From assembly GCA_015492355.1 (NCBI GenBank), contig WGFF01000222.1, positions 1 through 25,150 of the forward strand: a stretch of 25,150 bases of DNA, in the 5' to 3' direction. Below, piece by piece: positions 15,225-23,194 of this stretch. Each line of letters begins with the position of its first letter. The stretch's first letter is position 1. The notes beneath the pieces are model-generated. The model was given only the letters and a program-made list of their open reading frames with translations. It did not search any database and was not told the origin of the DNA. The stretch is from Deltaproteobacteria bacterium. Its GTDB lineage: Bacteria; Desulfobacterota; GWC2-55-46; S146-73. A program made the position numbers and the translations under genes.

Positions 15225-15623
15225 ATGATCTATTCTAATAGAAAGAATGCATTCTATACCATAAGTGTTTTATTCTGTGCTGTAATCATCCAGTGGGGTA
15301 TTCTGTACAATACCATCTACAGATACGGTGTTGCAGATAGTGTTGAACATATCCATAAAGATACGGATATGTGTCTTTTGATGGATGGCTGTCCACACAG
15401 ATGTCCACACCATGGGGTGGATGAATCTGCGCATAAGGATTCACAAATAAAGTGTGGCTGTGACCATCACTATTCCTTTTATTCTGTAGAGATGCCTTTT
15501 CTATCTTATATAGGATCGAAACTCATTCCACATCTCTTACTATCCAGCAGGATGAGGGATATCTTCAATCCTTACAATAACAACATCTCAGACCCACCTG
15601 ACAAACCTCCCAGGATATTTTAA
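15225..15623 (+). CDS. Small secreted Cys/His-rich protein B
   Basis: A protein of 132 aa with an N-terminal hydrophobic segment (~10-28), probably a signal or anchor. It is followed by a His/Cys-dense part: HIHKDTDMCLLMDGCPHRCPHHGVDESAH, then KCGCDHHYSFYSVE. The tail MPFLSYIGSKL...DPPDKPPRIF ends with a PPxKPP motif, as in small exported proteins found beside heavy-metal efflux systems. It parallels protein A at 14644 in size, layout and single-gene transcription. Copper, zinc or similar binding is inferred from composition only. No transporter is adjacent. Confidence 0.6.
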   Translation: MIYSNRKNAFYTISVLFCAVIIQWGILYNTIYRYGVADSVEHIHKDTDMCLLMDGCPHRCPHHGVDESAHKDSQIKCGCDHHYSFYSVEMPFLSYIGSKLIPHLLLSSRMRDIFNPYNNNISDPPDKPPRIF

Positions 15624-15690
15624 TCCCAGAATAATCTTTCTCTACACAACCGTCAGTCCCTCGGTAGAGGGTATCGTATAACTGCACATT

Positions 15691-15705
15691 CCTTTAGAAA
15701 GGAGG
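15691..15705 (+). promoter_or_regulatory. Ribosome-binding site partly enclosed in a hairpin
   Basis: AAAGGAGG (15698-15705) lies 5 nt before the ATG at 15711. CCTTT (15691-15695) can pair with AAAGG (15698-15702), though the loop would be only 2-4 nt. The stem could modulate initiation. Confidence 0.35.
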
Positions 15706-15710
15706 CGTCT

Positions 15711-15989
15711 ATGTTCTTCAAGGTAATACTGGAGTGTGGGCATGTAGGTGCGGGGAATTGCCATGAGATAACGAAATTTATAGAGAGTAAAGATCCTGTT
15801 ACAGCCTTTCAAATAGCGGGTCGCATGGGAATGGTGAAGAAAAAGAAAGGCTTAAGAGGGGTAAAACTCCTGAAAAGGATAAGCCCTGAAGAATACATGT
15901 ACGGAAAAGGACTACATCCGAATACCGAAGGTTTTTCCACGATTCGATGGAAAGACCTTAAAAGTAAGAGGTCTGCACCAACGGCATAA
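15711..15989 (+). CDS. Small protein with ECGHVGAGN motif, unknown function (copy 2)
   Basis: A 92-aa basic protein starting MFFKVILECGHVGAGNCHEITKFIESKD. It matches the copy at 7688 in its first ~27 residues and in a later I..(E/K)..M.GK block, but has an extra Cys-His right after the shared motif (GNCHE versus GNRYD). There is no signal peptide. A perfect AAAGGAGG ribosome-binding site is 5 nt upstream. It is followed 99 bp later by the large multihaem cytochrome, as copy 1 is followed by the porin and cytochromes. I do not know the family. Repeated placement at the head of exported redox genes suggests a linked regulatory or assembly role. Confidence 0.75.
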   Translation: MFFKVILECGHVGAGNCHEITKFIESKDPVTAFQIAGRMGMVKKKKGLRGVKLLKRISPEEYMYGKGLHPNTEGFSTIRWKDLKSKRSAPTA

Positions 15990-16088
15990 TTGAATTCGCG
16001 GTGAAGTATGGCTGATGCGATAGAGTGTATTTCATACTATATCAATGATTGCCGGTCCATCTTTCAGAAGAAAGGAGGTTTGATAGAG

Positions 16089-19000
16089 ATGATAAGGGAT
16101 AGAGAACCTGTTGGCATTATGTGTTTCATGTGGTTTTTGGTCGTTTCTTTTTTCTCAATTCTCATCTTTCTGCCGTACAGGGTGATGGCTAAAGAAGAGG
16201 TGGTAGTACATCCGCCTATACCACTTCTCGATGAGGATGGAGAGCATGTACTTACAAGTGGGCGTCCCTATTCATCGAGAAAAAGTTGTGGTAACAACGA
16301 GGGCAGTGGTTGCCACAACTATGACTCCATAACCCATGCCTATCACTTCGAGATGGGAAGGAACGAGGCAAGGGATTGGTTTGGAAAGGTACGCAAGCTA
16401 CCCCATCTCGTCTCTCCAGGCTATTTTGGTGGTTACGCCTGCATGGGAGGTAACAATCCAGAGGTACTCGCAAAGAAGGTCAATACAACCGAAGATAGGT
16501 TTGCGGATAGGGGTTCACCTGGATGGGTACTTCGTTGTAGTGGTTGTCACCCAGGTGGTGGATGGATGGAAAGGGATAGGGAAGGCATAAGGTACGACAG
16601 GAGAGACCCAACAACAATACCATACCTTGATGGTGACTACTACAACAGGGGTACAACAGATTCCAATGAACCAGCAGGGTCTGATGTTGTATCCCTGTGG
16701 GACTGGAGGAAAAGTGGCGTTGCAGAGGCAGATTGTCTTATGTGTCATGTGGATCTGAGCAGGCTCAAGAAGTTCGATCCACAACTTTTAGGTAGTGGTA
16801 CAAGCAGTGCCCTGGATCACTTCAGAACACTGAGGAGGACCTATCTTGCAGGGCAGGGTTTTTTCCGTTTTATGGGTACAGCCATACTGGAATTTATAAA
16901 CCTCAACACAACGGATGACAACTCAAAGGACGAGTCAGCTGTAACATTCAGACGTACCTTGAATGGAGAACACAATGTACATACCAGGACAAAACCCCTC
17001 TACAGCCTTGTACTGAACGATGACGGAGAGCCCATACTCGACTGGAATGAATCAGCCTTCGATGGAGATAGAAAGATAGCCATCCCTATGCTTCGTTTTC
17101 CCGATAATGATAACTGTATGCTGTGTCACAGAACAAGCCCTGGTAGAAGAGGGTTTTACGGCTTCGGAGATGATGCAGAACCTACCTATGACGAAGATGG
17201 CATCCTTATAGATGAAAACTACAAGTATGACATTCACAAGGGCAAACCCTGGACAGAGAACGGCGTTACAAAGAAGATAGACAACTGTAATGCTTGCCAT
17301 TCAAGGCTTTATTTCAGACCAACATGGCAGAGCACAGACCTTGATGCAGACCATAACATTCTCAAAGGAAACTCTGATATGGACTGTGCAAACTATCTCG
17401 ATTATAGACCCAATGCAAGATCGTGCGAGTACTGCCATAATGATGCACCAAATCCTGCCATCCCATCGGGTCATAGCGATATGCTCTCTGCCCATACTGA
17501 GAGATGGAGGGCAAAGGGGGACCTCAAGGGGTATCCAAAGGACTCACTCCCAAGGATAGTCAAGGCACATCTGGATTCCATCTCATGCCAGGCATGTCAT
17601 ATAACCGGCAAGAAGGACAGACGGGGTAAACCCATACAGATTATGTATCGCTACCGTATAGGTCCAAAGGGTGGGCTACAGATTATACCCTACAATCCCA
17701 GGATACGGTACTACTGGAAGGACAGAAACAGCGGATACATACTGAACAGGACAGAACGAAACAGTGTGTTCATGCTTGCAAGGGATGATGAGGGTAAAGA
17801 TATAGGTGTAATAGTGGATCCAGTAAGTGGAGAGTCCTTTGGTGTCAGTGTATCCGCAAGGATGTCTCACGGTTCGTGGCGTTTTGGTGAACCAGACAGT
17901 TACGAAGGATACATCGCCCTTAAAAAGGCATACGACAGACTCCTTATGAAAAAGGGTTTTAATAACCCCGATTGTGTAATGGTCTGGATAGAATCCAATG
18001 AATATGTGATGTCTCATAACACAAGGAGTGCCACTGCATCACTTCAGTGTGCGGATTGCCATAGTAAGAAGCAGGACGGCTCATTTAGTGCCATTCTCTC
18101 ACCAGATGGCCTCCTCGGGACAGGGAATGTCAAGACCGTTACTACCCTGCCCACAAAAAGACTCGTTGAGGAGGGCATAGTTGAACTCGGAATGCCGTAC
18201 ATGAAGATAGATGCGGATGGAGTGGTTACGGAGAATGTATCCGACATACTCTATGCAACAAAGATAAATCCGTCTCTGTCGATACTGAATTCAGCGGTGC
18301 TAAATACAATAGCCCTTCCACCAAGGCTCCTTACACAAACCGAGGCTTTATCAGAGGCTAATATACACGATCATGAGGATATGCAGATGGTAAAGAGCCT
18401 TCTTTCCACAGAAAAGATATTCATCTTCAGATCCAATTACGGTAGCGACGAGGTAAGAAAGGTTGTAATCCTTGCAAGTGCAGATACATACACAAGGTTG
18501 TTATTTCCAACCTATACCGCAGAGATATCACTCGCAGATGAGAGGATAGTTAAGGATCTATCCAATCTTGGTATAGGCAACGTGGTTGGTGATGTTTTTT
18601 CGATGAGGGCATTCAATGCCTCTGGAGAGGAGATTAGCAGTTTCCCCGGTGATGGAGTGGTTGTAAAGATACCTTACAGAGGAACCAGTATCAGCAAAGA
18701 AAGGATAAAGATAATAACATCGCAGGATGGGACAGACTGGAATCTACTTGATCCAGAAAGGATACTCTCCATAAGAGTGGGTGATAACGGAACAGAAGGT
18801 TATGTCCTCTTCCGTACCGAGCACTTCAGTTACTATGGCATTGTGGATACATCCAGGTACATATCAGGCAGTGACCTTGTAGACTCGGTGCAGACCAAGG
18901 AAGGTGGTTGCTTCATTGCAACTGCTGTATACGGCTCATACAGTGATCCCCATGTGAAGGTACTAAGGAAGTTCAGGGACAGGGTGCTTCTCTCTTTTGA

Positions 19001-19235
19001 TGTGGGTAGAAGACTCGTTGAATTTTACTATACCTATAGCCCTTCATTTGCCACATGGCTTAAGGATAGTACAGTTGTAAAGGGTCTTGTAAGAGGAGCA
19101 CTCCTACCGGTCTACTGGCTGGCATACTTCATGGTGGGGATTACCCTTACAGAGCAGATACTGATAGCCACACCTGTGATATCTGCCGGTGTGATCTATA
19201 TCGTCATGAGAAGAAGGTCTGAGAAGACCGCATAG
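16089..19235 (+). CDS. Large multihaem c-type cytochrome with CFI-box C-terminus
   Basis: A protein of 1048 aa. ATG 16089 starts the signal peptide (MIRDREPVGIMCFMWFLVVSFFSI) and has AAAGGAGG 10 nt upstream; the frame extends to 16008 but that would bury the signal. Seven CxxCH motifs are CSGCH (C150), CLMCH (C216), CMLCH (C343), CNACH (C400), CEYCH (C446), CQACH (C500) and CADCH (C654). An eighth, expanded motif is C67-x7-C75-H76, followed by NYDSITHAYHFEMG, the place where relatives in Geobacter-like bacteria have an ordinary haem site. A beta-rich region (~700-920) leads to GGCFIATAVYGS at C941 and a hydrophobic, Arg-ended tail: the CFI-box-CTERM pattern, thought to be a processing or sorting signal. 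It is periplasmic or surface-exposed; substrate unknown. A terminator follows. Confidence 0.88.
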   Translation: MIRDREPVGIMCFMWFLVVSFFSILIFLPYRVMAKEEVVVHPPIPLLDEDGEHVLTSGRPYSSRKSCGNNEGSGCHNYDSITHAYHFEMGRNEARDWFGKVRKLPHLVSPGYFGGYACMGGNNPEVLAKKVNTTEDRFADRGSPGWVLRCSGCHPGGGWMERDREGIRYDRRDPTTIPYLDGDYYNRGTTDSNEPAGSDVVSLWDWRKSGVAEADCLMCHVDLSRLKKFDPQLLGSGTSSALDHFRTLRRTYLAGQGFFRFMGTAILEFINLNTTDDNSKDESAVTFRRTLNGEHNVHTRTKPLYSLVLNDDGEPILDWNESAFDGDRKIAIPMLRFPDNDNCMLCHRTSPGRRGFYGFGDDAEPTYDEDGILIDENYKYDIHKGKPWTENGVTKKIDNCNACHSRLYFRPTWQSTDLDADHNILKGNSDMDCANYLDYRPNARSCEYCHNDAPNPAIPSGHSDMLSAHTERWRAKGDLKGYPKDSLPRIVKAHLDSISCQACHITGKKDRRGKPIQIMYRYRIGPKGGLQIIPYNPRIRYYWKDRNSGYILNRTERNSVFMLARDDEGKDIGVIVDPVSGESFGVSVSARMSHGSWRFGEPDSYEGYIALKKAYDRLLMKKGFNNPDCVMVWIESNEYVMSHNTRSATASLQCADCHSKKQDGSFSAILSPDGLLGTGNVKTVTTLPTKRLVEEGIVELGMPYMKIDADGVVTENVSDILYATKINPSLSILNSAVLNTIALPPRLLTQTEALSEANIHDHEDMQMVKSLLSTEKIFIFRSNYGSDEVRKVVILASADTYTRLLFPTYTAEISLADERIVKDLSNLGIGNVVGDVFSMRAFNASGEEISSFPGDGVVVKIPYRGTSISKERIKIITSQDGTDWNLLDPERILSIRVGDNGTEGYVLFRTEHFSYYGIVDTSRYISGSDLVDSVQTKEGGCFIATAVYGSYSDPHVKVLRKFRDRVLLSFDVGRRLVEFYYTYSPSFATWLKDSTVVKGLVRGALLPVYWLAYFMVGITLTEQILIATPVISAGVIYIVMRRRSEKTA

Positions 19236-19244
19236 AATGGATAA

Positions 19245-19279
19245 AAACGGGCAGGTACTGTTTTTATGCCTGCCCGTTT
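19245..19279 (+). terminator. Rho-independent terminator after the multihaem cytochrome
   Basis: AAACGGGCAGG (19245-19255) pairs perfectly with CCTGCCCGTTT (19269-19279), 11 bp, around a 13-nt loop. The T-tract is short (TTTCGTTCTTTC). It lies 9 bp after the stop codon at 19235 and inside a frame that could otherwise be read as an N-terminal extension of the next gene. Confidence 0.75.
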
Positions 19280-19302
19280 CGTTCTTTCTCAAGGAGGTCT
19301 TT

Positions 19303-19530
19303 ATGGAGGGGATAAGGCAGAAGGGTTTTAAGATACTTGAGAGATTGATCCCATGGATCGCTGGAGGAGGGATGTCAGCAGGCAGTGGATTGTTTTCGAT
19401 CTACTGCACTGTCCCGAGAGCAGGCAGTTGTTCCTTCTGCGGGGGCTGTGCGGTTGCGATCTTTTCCCTTGCAGGATGGGCTATTCTCAAGGGTGGATTG
19501 ACCAGAAGGTGCTACAGAGAAGACAGGTGA
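19303..19530 (+). CDS. Small Cys-rich membrane protein, unknown
   Basis: A protein of 75 aa. A perfect AAGGAGG (19291-19297) lies 5 nt before ATG 19303; the ATG at 19237 is rejected because the terminator lies between. It has one amphipathic helix and one or two hydrophobic segments (~14-34 and ~47-63), with C35, C43, C46, C49 between them (YCTVPRAGSCSFCGGC) and C70 near the end. The CxxCxxC array could hold a metal or Fe-S centre. It overlaps the beta-barrel gene by 4 bp (GTGA). I do not recognise a family. Position between the multihaem cytochrome and the porin suggests a role in their assembly or electron transfer. Confidence 0.6.
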   Translation: MEGIRQKGFKILERLIPWIAGGGMSAGSGLFSIYCTVPRAGSCSFCGGCAVAIFSLAGWAILKGGLTRRCYREDR

Positions 19531-20759
19531 GATACGGTCTGGTATTTTTCTACACGGTGGTATTCTTTTTCTGGCTCTTAAGTGATGTGTACGCAGGTAC
19601 AGAGATAAGACTCGATACCCTCTTTATGATGGACAATCGTTTTTTTAAAAAGAGGGTGATAATAGAGGAATGGATAGATATTACATACACGAACAGGAGA
19701 AAGGATATATCAAGCAACTTAAGTGTTGCTGGAAGGCTATGTGAAGATGGATGGTATGACAGTATCTATAAATTGTATGTAGAAGGAGGTTTCAACCTTA
19801 TAGATACATCTATAAGGTTTGGAAGGTTCGAGCATATAGGTCCATCAGGCTATCTCATACTCGATGGTGCCTCAATAAAGACCACAATGGATGGTATCCA
19901 TGTGGAGTTCTATGGTGGCAGTACCAGAAGGATAGAGGACTACATAGAAGCAGTGGATACCAGATGGATAGGAGGAATCGATCTTTTCTTCTCAGGAAGG
20001 GAGAGATATATCCCAGTATGGCTCAATACTGTAGAAGGTAGGATAGGATATTACAGAATAGATCCATTCGATACAGGAGAGGATGGATTTACATGGAGCG
20101 GATTTATATCTGGTGGGAGGGACGATGAAGGTGGATGGTTTGTGGTGTCTGAAGGCAATGTTGTTGCAGAGGGTATGAGAGCCGAAAGGGTATCTATGGA
20201 ATTGGGGCTTTCTCTTTTTAAGAAGGGAGAGATAAGGACAATCTATGAGATGTACAACCCTGACTCTGGCTATCTCACCCTTCGGGATAGATTCTACCTC
20301 CGTTACACTAAGGGATACGAGAGGACCTACGGAGTGGACATACATTATCCATTGAAAAGCCTTACATTCTACTGGAAAGGAAGAAGGGGATTTCACGGTA
20401 TCGGTAAAGACGGATACTCTACCCTTGCTGGCTTGGAGAAGGGCTTACGGGATGGCATGCGTATGGGTGCTGAGGCAGTTTACATCAAGATGGAAGAGGA
20501 TACATCATTCAGTATGTTTACCAAGTCCAGGATACCACTTTCTGAGCGGAGTACCATCAAGGTGGATGGAATGTGGCAGTTACAGAGAAAAGAGACAACA
20601 GGCAAAAACATAGGTGCGGGATTTTATTCCACCCTCGAGATGATGTTACAGGGGGATATCTTTGTTTCCATATATGCCATGCATGTATGGAACGATAATC
20701 TGGATGACGAATACATGGCAGGTGTACGGGTTACGAAATTTTTGAACTATTCTTATTGA
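19527..20759 (+). CDS. Outer-membrane beta-barrel protein, candidate porin of a cytochrome conduit
   Basis: A protein of 410 aa starting at GTG 19527, which overlaps the stop of the small gene (GTGA) and opens directly into a signal peptide (RYGLVFFYTVVFFFWLLSDVYA). The mature part is dense in short alternating strands (GTEIRLDTLFMMD, YKLYVEGGFNLIDTSIRFG, IHVEFYGGSTR, GRIGYYRID, ADI-less loops, FYLRYTKGYER) and ends KFLNYSY, aromatic as in outer-membrane proteins. No CxxCH is present. It is followed by hepta-, octa- and hexahaem cytochromes with tight spacing, so it is the natural candidate for the porin sheath of a porin-cytochrome complex. It has no obvious sequence match I can name to OmbB or MtrB, so this assignment rests on context. 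Confidence 0.7.
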   Translation: MRYGLVFFYTVVFFFWLLSDVYAGTEIRLDTLFMMDNRFFKKRVIIEEWIDITYTNRRKDISSNLSVAGRLCEDGWYDSIYKLYVEGGFNLIDTSIRFGRFEHIGPSGYLILDGASIKTTMDGIHVEFYGGSTRRIEDYIEAVDTRWIGGIDLFFSGRERYIPVWLNTVEGRIGYYRIDPFDTGEDGFTWSGFISGGRDDEGGWFVVSEGNVVAEGMRAERVSMELGLSLFKKGEIRTIYEMYNPDSGYLTLRDRFYLRYTKGYERTYGVDIHYPLKSLTFYWKGRRGFHGIGKDGYSTLAGLEKGLRDGMRMGAEAVYIKMEEDTSFSMFTKSRIPLSERSTIKVDGMWQLQRKETTGKNIGAGFYSTLEMMLQGDIFVSIYAMHVWNDNLDDEYMAGVRVTKFLNYSY

Positions 20760-20763
20760 GACG

Positions 20764-21363
20764 ATGGGGATAAGGGTTTTACGGATAGTATCTATTATTG
20801 TATTCATCGTTTGTTTTCAAAGCCTTCATGCCATTGGTGAGGATAAAAAGGGAATATGGTGGAAGAAAAAAAGGGAAAGTCTTTATTTCCCGCACAATGT
20901 ACATTTCAGAATACTGAAGGATAGGGGGGATCCATGTATGAGGTGTCATCCCTTTCTTCCAAACCAGGTGAGAGAACCAGGGCTTATACGAGAGATAACA
21001 CGTATTGTTAACGAACCACTTAAAGGTATCTGTCACAGCTGTCATGTGGTAGACAGGACTGCCTCTTCTGAATGCACTATATGTCATTTGAATCCAGAGG
21101 CCATACGTCCAGAAGGTCATGGTAAGGATTATACCTATCTTCACGGATATGATGCACTGAAGGATAGACCCAGATGTAGTGATTGTCACGTAAACACTGG
21201 ATTCTGCACGGGGTGTCATTTCAGAAGGGATACGGCAAGAAAGGTACTCCATGGGATAGGCTATCGCAAAAGGCACGGTATAGACGCAAGACTATCCACT
21301 GGTAGATGCGCCAGGTGTCATAGCAATCCATTCTGCAATAGATGTCACACAGGTACAAGATAA
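20764..21363 (+). CDS. Heptahaem c-type cytochrome, compact
   Basis: A protein of 199 aa with a signal peptide (~1-25). Seven CxxCH motifs lie within 138 residues: CMRCH (58), CHSCH (90), CTICH (104), CSDCH (138), CTGCH (148), CARCH (182) and CNRCH (191). Extra His (YFPHNVHF, EGHG, YLHGYD, VLHGIGY, RKRHG) are available as distal ligands for bis-His haems. That density, about one haem per 20-25 residues, is like MtrA/OmaB-type wires and c7-type domains. It starts 4 bp after the beta-barrel stop and overlaps the next gene by 22 bp. It may be the periplasmic or in-barrel cytochrome of the conduit; there is no membrane anchor beyond the signal. Confidence 0.88.
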   Translation: MGIRVLRIVSIIVFIVCFQSLHAIGEDKKGIWWKKKRESLYFPHNVHFRILKDRGDPCMRCHPFLPNQVREPGLIREITRIVNEPLKGICHSCHVVDRTASSECTICHLNPEAIRPEGHGKDYTYLHGYDALKDRPRCSDCHVNTGFCTGCHFRRDTARKVLHGIGYRKRHGIDARLSTGRCARCHSNPFCNRCHTGTR

Positions 21364-22310
21364 TACTCATAGCCACATTATTTCTGTTATGCATAGGATG
21401 TGGTGCTGGAACAGATGAAGAAAGACGTTCCAGTATATCATCCGTACAGTCCTCAAGCCTTTTACTTACCCCATCCCACACAGGCTGGGGACTTCGGGAC
21501 TGCAAGGCATGTCACCCTCTATCTGTTATACACAGGGATAGAGGGGTCATAAAGGATATGGTCTCTGTGAAGGGTTTCACAACGTGTATGGGCTGTCATG
21601 GCGATAACGGTACAGATGGAGAGAGAAGATGTACCGTGTGTCATAACAAAAATGACATGCCTCTTAAACCCTATCAACATGGTGGGCATGTACACGGCTT
21701 TAGTGGGGATAATGGTCTTGAGGATTCAGAATGTATCATCTGCCACGATTCATCCAACATGAATGGTGTGTTCACCCCTTACAATGACCTTACCATCTTT
21801 ATGGATGAACATGGCACCTACTCAGAGTATACCAGTATATTTGAGTTCTGCCTCAGATGCCACAACAGATATCATCAGCAACCTGGTTTTGAAATCACAG
21901 GATATGAGTACACTAACCCACTTGTTGCGATGGAGGATAATTACAGATTTATCGACAGGCATGGCACTGTGGATGGTACAGGCGATGGTATATACAGGGG
22001 GCTACGGGAAGGCTATGAATACGGAACCTCTCTTGAGTGTACAGAGTGCCATAATGTACACGGAACCACCAACCCGTTCCTCCTGATAGACAGTACGGTT
22101 GCTGGTGTGAGGGGCCTTGACAGCAGTATAAGACTCCGTCCATACAGTATCGAGATAGATGGAGGTAATCTGTCTCAGCTATGTGTCATCTGCCACAAGA
22201 TGGATACGGTTCTGGATGATGGTGACAGGGATACGGGTAACGGACTTTCAGGTGTTCATTATGTGGAGTCCGATTGCACGGACTGTCATACCCACGGGGC
22301 TGGCTTATGA
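21342..22310 (+). CDS. Octahaem c-type cytochrome, probable lipoprotein
   Basis: A protein of 322 aa. The N-terminus (MSHRYKIILIATLFLLCIGC) is a signal with a lipobox-like CIGC ending at C20, followed by GAGTDEE; the -3 residue is Cys rather than Leu, so lipidation is probable, not sure. Haem motifs are CKACH (54), CMGCH (82), CTVCH (97), CIICH (131), CLRCH (170), CTECH (233), CVICH (281) and CTDCH (312). CTECHNVHGTTNPFLL matches the doubled CXXCH motif family. It overlaps the heptahaem gene by 22 bp and the hexahaem gene by 4 bp (ATGA). A lipid anchor would place it at the outer membrane, perhaps at the surface, like OmcB-type terminal cytochromes. Confidence 0.85.
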   Translation: MSHRYKIILIATLFLLCIGCGAGTDEERRSSISSVQSSSLLLTPSHTGWGLRDCKACHPLSVIHRDRGVIKDMVSVKGFTTCMGCHGDNGTDGERRCTVCHNKNDMPLKPYQHGGHVHGFSGDNGLEDSECIICHDSSNMNGVFTPYNDLTIFMDEHGTYSEYTSIFEFCLRCHNRYHQQPGFEITGYEYTNPLVAMEDNYRFIDRHGTVDGTGDGIYRGLREGYEYGTSLECTECHNVHGTTNPFLLIDSTVAGVRGLDSSIRLRPYSIEIDGGNLSQLCVICHKMDTVLDDGDRDTGNGLSGVHYVESDCTDCHTHGAGL

Positions 22311-23191
22311 AGATTATACCTGCATATATTACGTTCTTTACCATGATGTCTCTTTTATCCTTTACATCCCTGTGTGTCGGAGAGGAGGGAACAATCCATC
22401 CCCATCCTGTAGATGTAACGATTCCAGACGATATGGATGTACCTGAAAATTTCCCTTTGGGAGAGAACAGGACACTTCTGTGTGATACGTGCCATGGTGT
22501 AAGAGGGCTTGAGAACATAAGGAAGGCTAAATTGGATTCAGATTCAAAAGACTTTCTCAGGGGTGGACCCTATGAGGACCTCAAGGAGTTCTGTTATAGA
22601 TGTCATATAAAGAGGTATTACAGAAAGAGGCCCTTTCACAGGATGATAGGAAAGGACGGACGTATTATCAAAGAGAGGTGCATTTACTGCCATGTGGATG
22701 TGCCTGAACCAAGGTCAGCACATACTACCCGGGATGTAAGATTTCGCCTGCCACCAGAGAAGTTATGTATCGGTTGTCATCTACTTTCGCCACATTTCAA
22801 TTCCATGAATCATCTGGTAGAACCATCTGAAAGTGTAAGGAAGGCTATAAAAGGCTCTGAAAGAAAATACAATGTGAAATTGCCACTCGACTCACAGGGA
22901 CGGATTATGTGTGCAACATGTCATACTCCACACCAAAAAGGTGTGCTGAAACCAGATAATCCATCTGCAACACAGGTTGCGGATACAGATATCGAAGAAG
23001 GTATCGTTTATGTGGAATCTCCCTGGAACAGTATCTTTATGGATGACAAGGGAAAAAGGTTCAAGGAATTCTCATCTAATACAGGTATATCTTTGAACAT
23101 CGAATACAAGGAGGTGAAAAAGGAGGTCCTTTTGAGACTTCCGGCAAAGGATGGCACCCTCTGTACTGCATGTCATACATTCAGGGAATAA
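22307..23191 (+). CDS. Hexahaem periplasmic c-type cytochrome
   Basis: A protein of 294 aa. ATG 22307 overlaps the previous stop (ATGA) and starts the signal peptide; the frame back to 22274 is not needed. Six motifs are CDTCH (59), CYRCH (96), CIYCH (125), CIGCH (154), CATCH (192) and CTACH (286). The stretches LPPEKLCIGCHLLSPHFNS and IMCATCHTPHQKG follow the doubled-CXXCH pattern (CxxCHxPH) of decahaem-like periplasmic cytochromes. It is likely a soluble carrier between the membrane NapH-like protein, whose gene follows after 3 bp, and the outer-membrane components. Confidence 0.87.
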   Translation: MKIIPAYITFFTMMSLLSFTSLCVGEEGTIHPHPVDVTIPDDMDVPENFPLGENRTLLCDTCHGVRGLENIRKAKLDSDSKDFLRGGPYEDLKEFCYRCHIKRYYRKRPFHRMIGKDGRIIKERCIYCHVDVPEPRSAHTTRDVRFRLPPEKLCIGCHLLSPHFNSMNHLVEPSESVRKAIKGSERKYNVKLPLDSQGRIMCATCHTPHQKGVLKPDNPSATQVADTDIEEGIVYVESPWNSIFMDDKGKRFKEFSSNTGISLNIEYKEVKKEVLLRLPAKDGTLCTACHTFRE

Positions 23192-23194
23192 GCC

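Noticed and set aside
16008..16088. 27-residue N-terminal extension of the large multihaem cytochrome
   Set aside because: ATG 16089 has a good ribosome-binding site and opens directly into a signal peptide; the extension would displace it.
19237..19302. N-terminal extension of the small membrane protein from ATG 19237
   Set aside because: This stretch is an 11-bp terminator hairpin and has no ribosome-binding site, while ATG 19303 has AAGGAGG.
19353..19526. 58-residue extension of the beta-barrel protein
   Set aside because: It overlaps the 75-aa gene in another frame and would bury the signal peptide that begins at GTG 19527.
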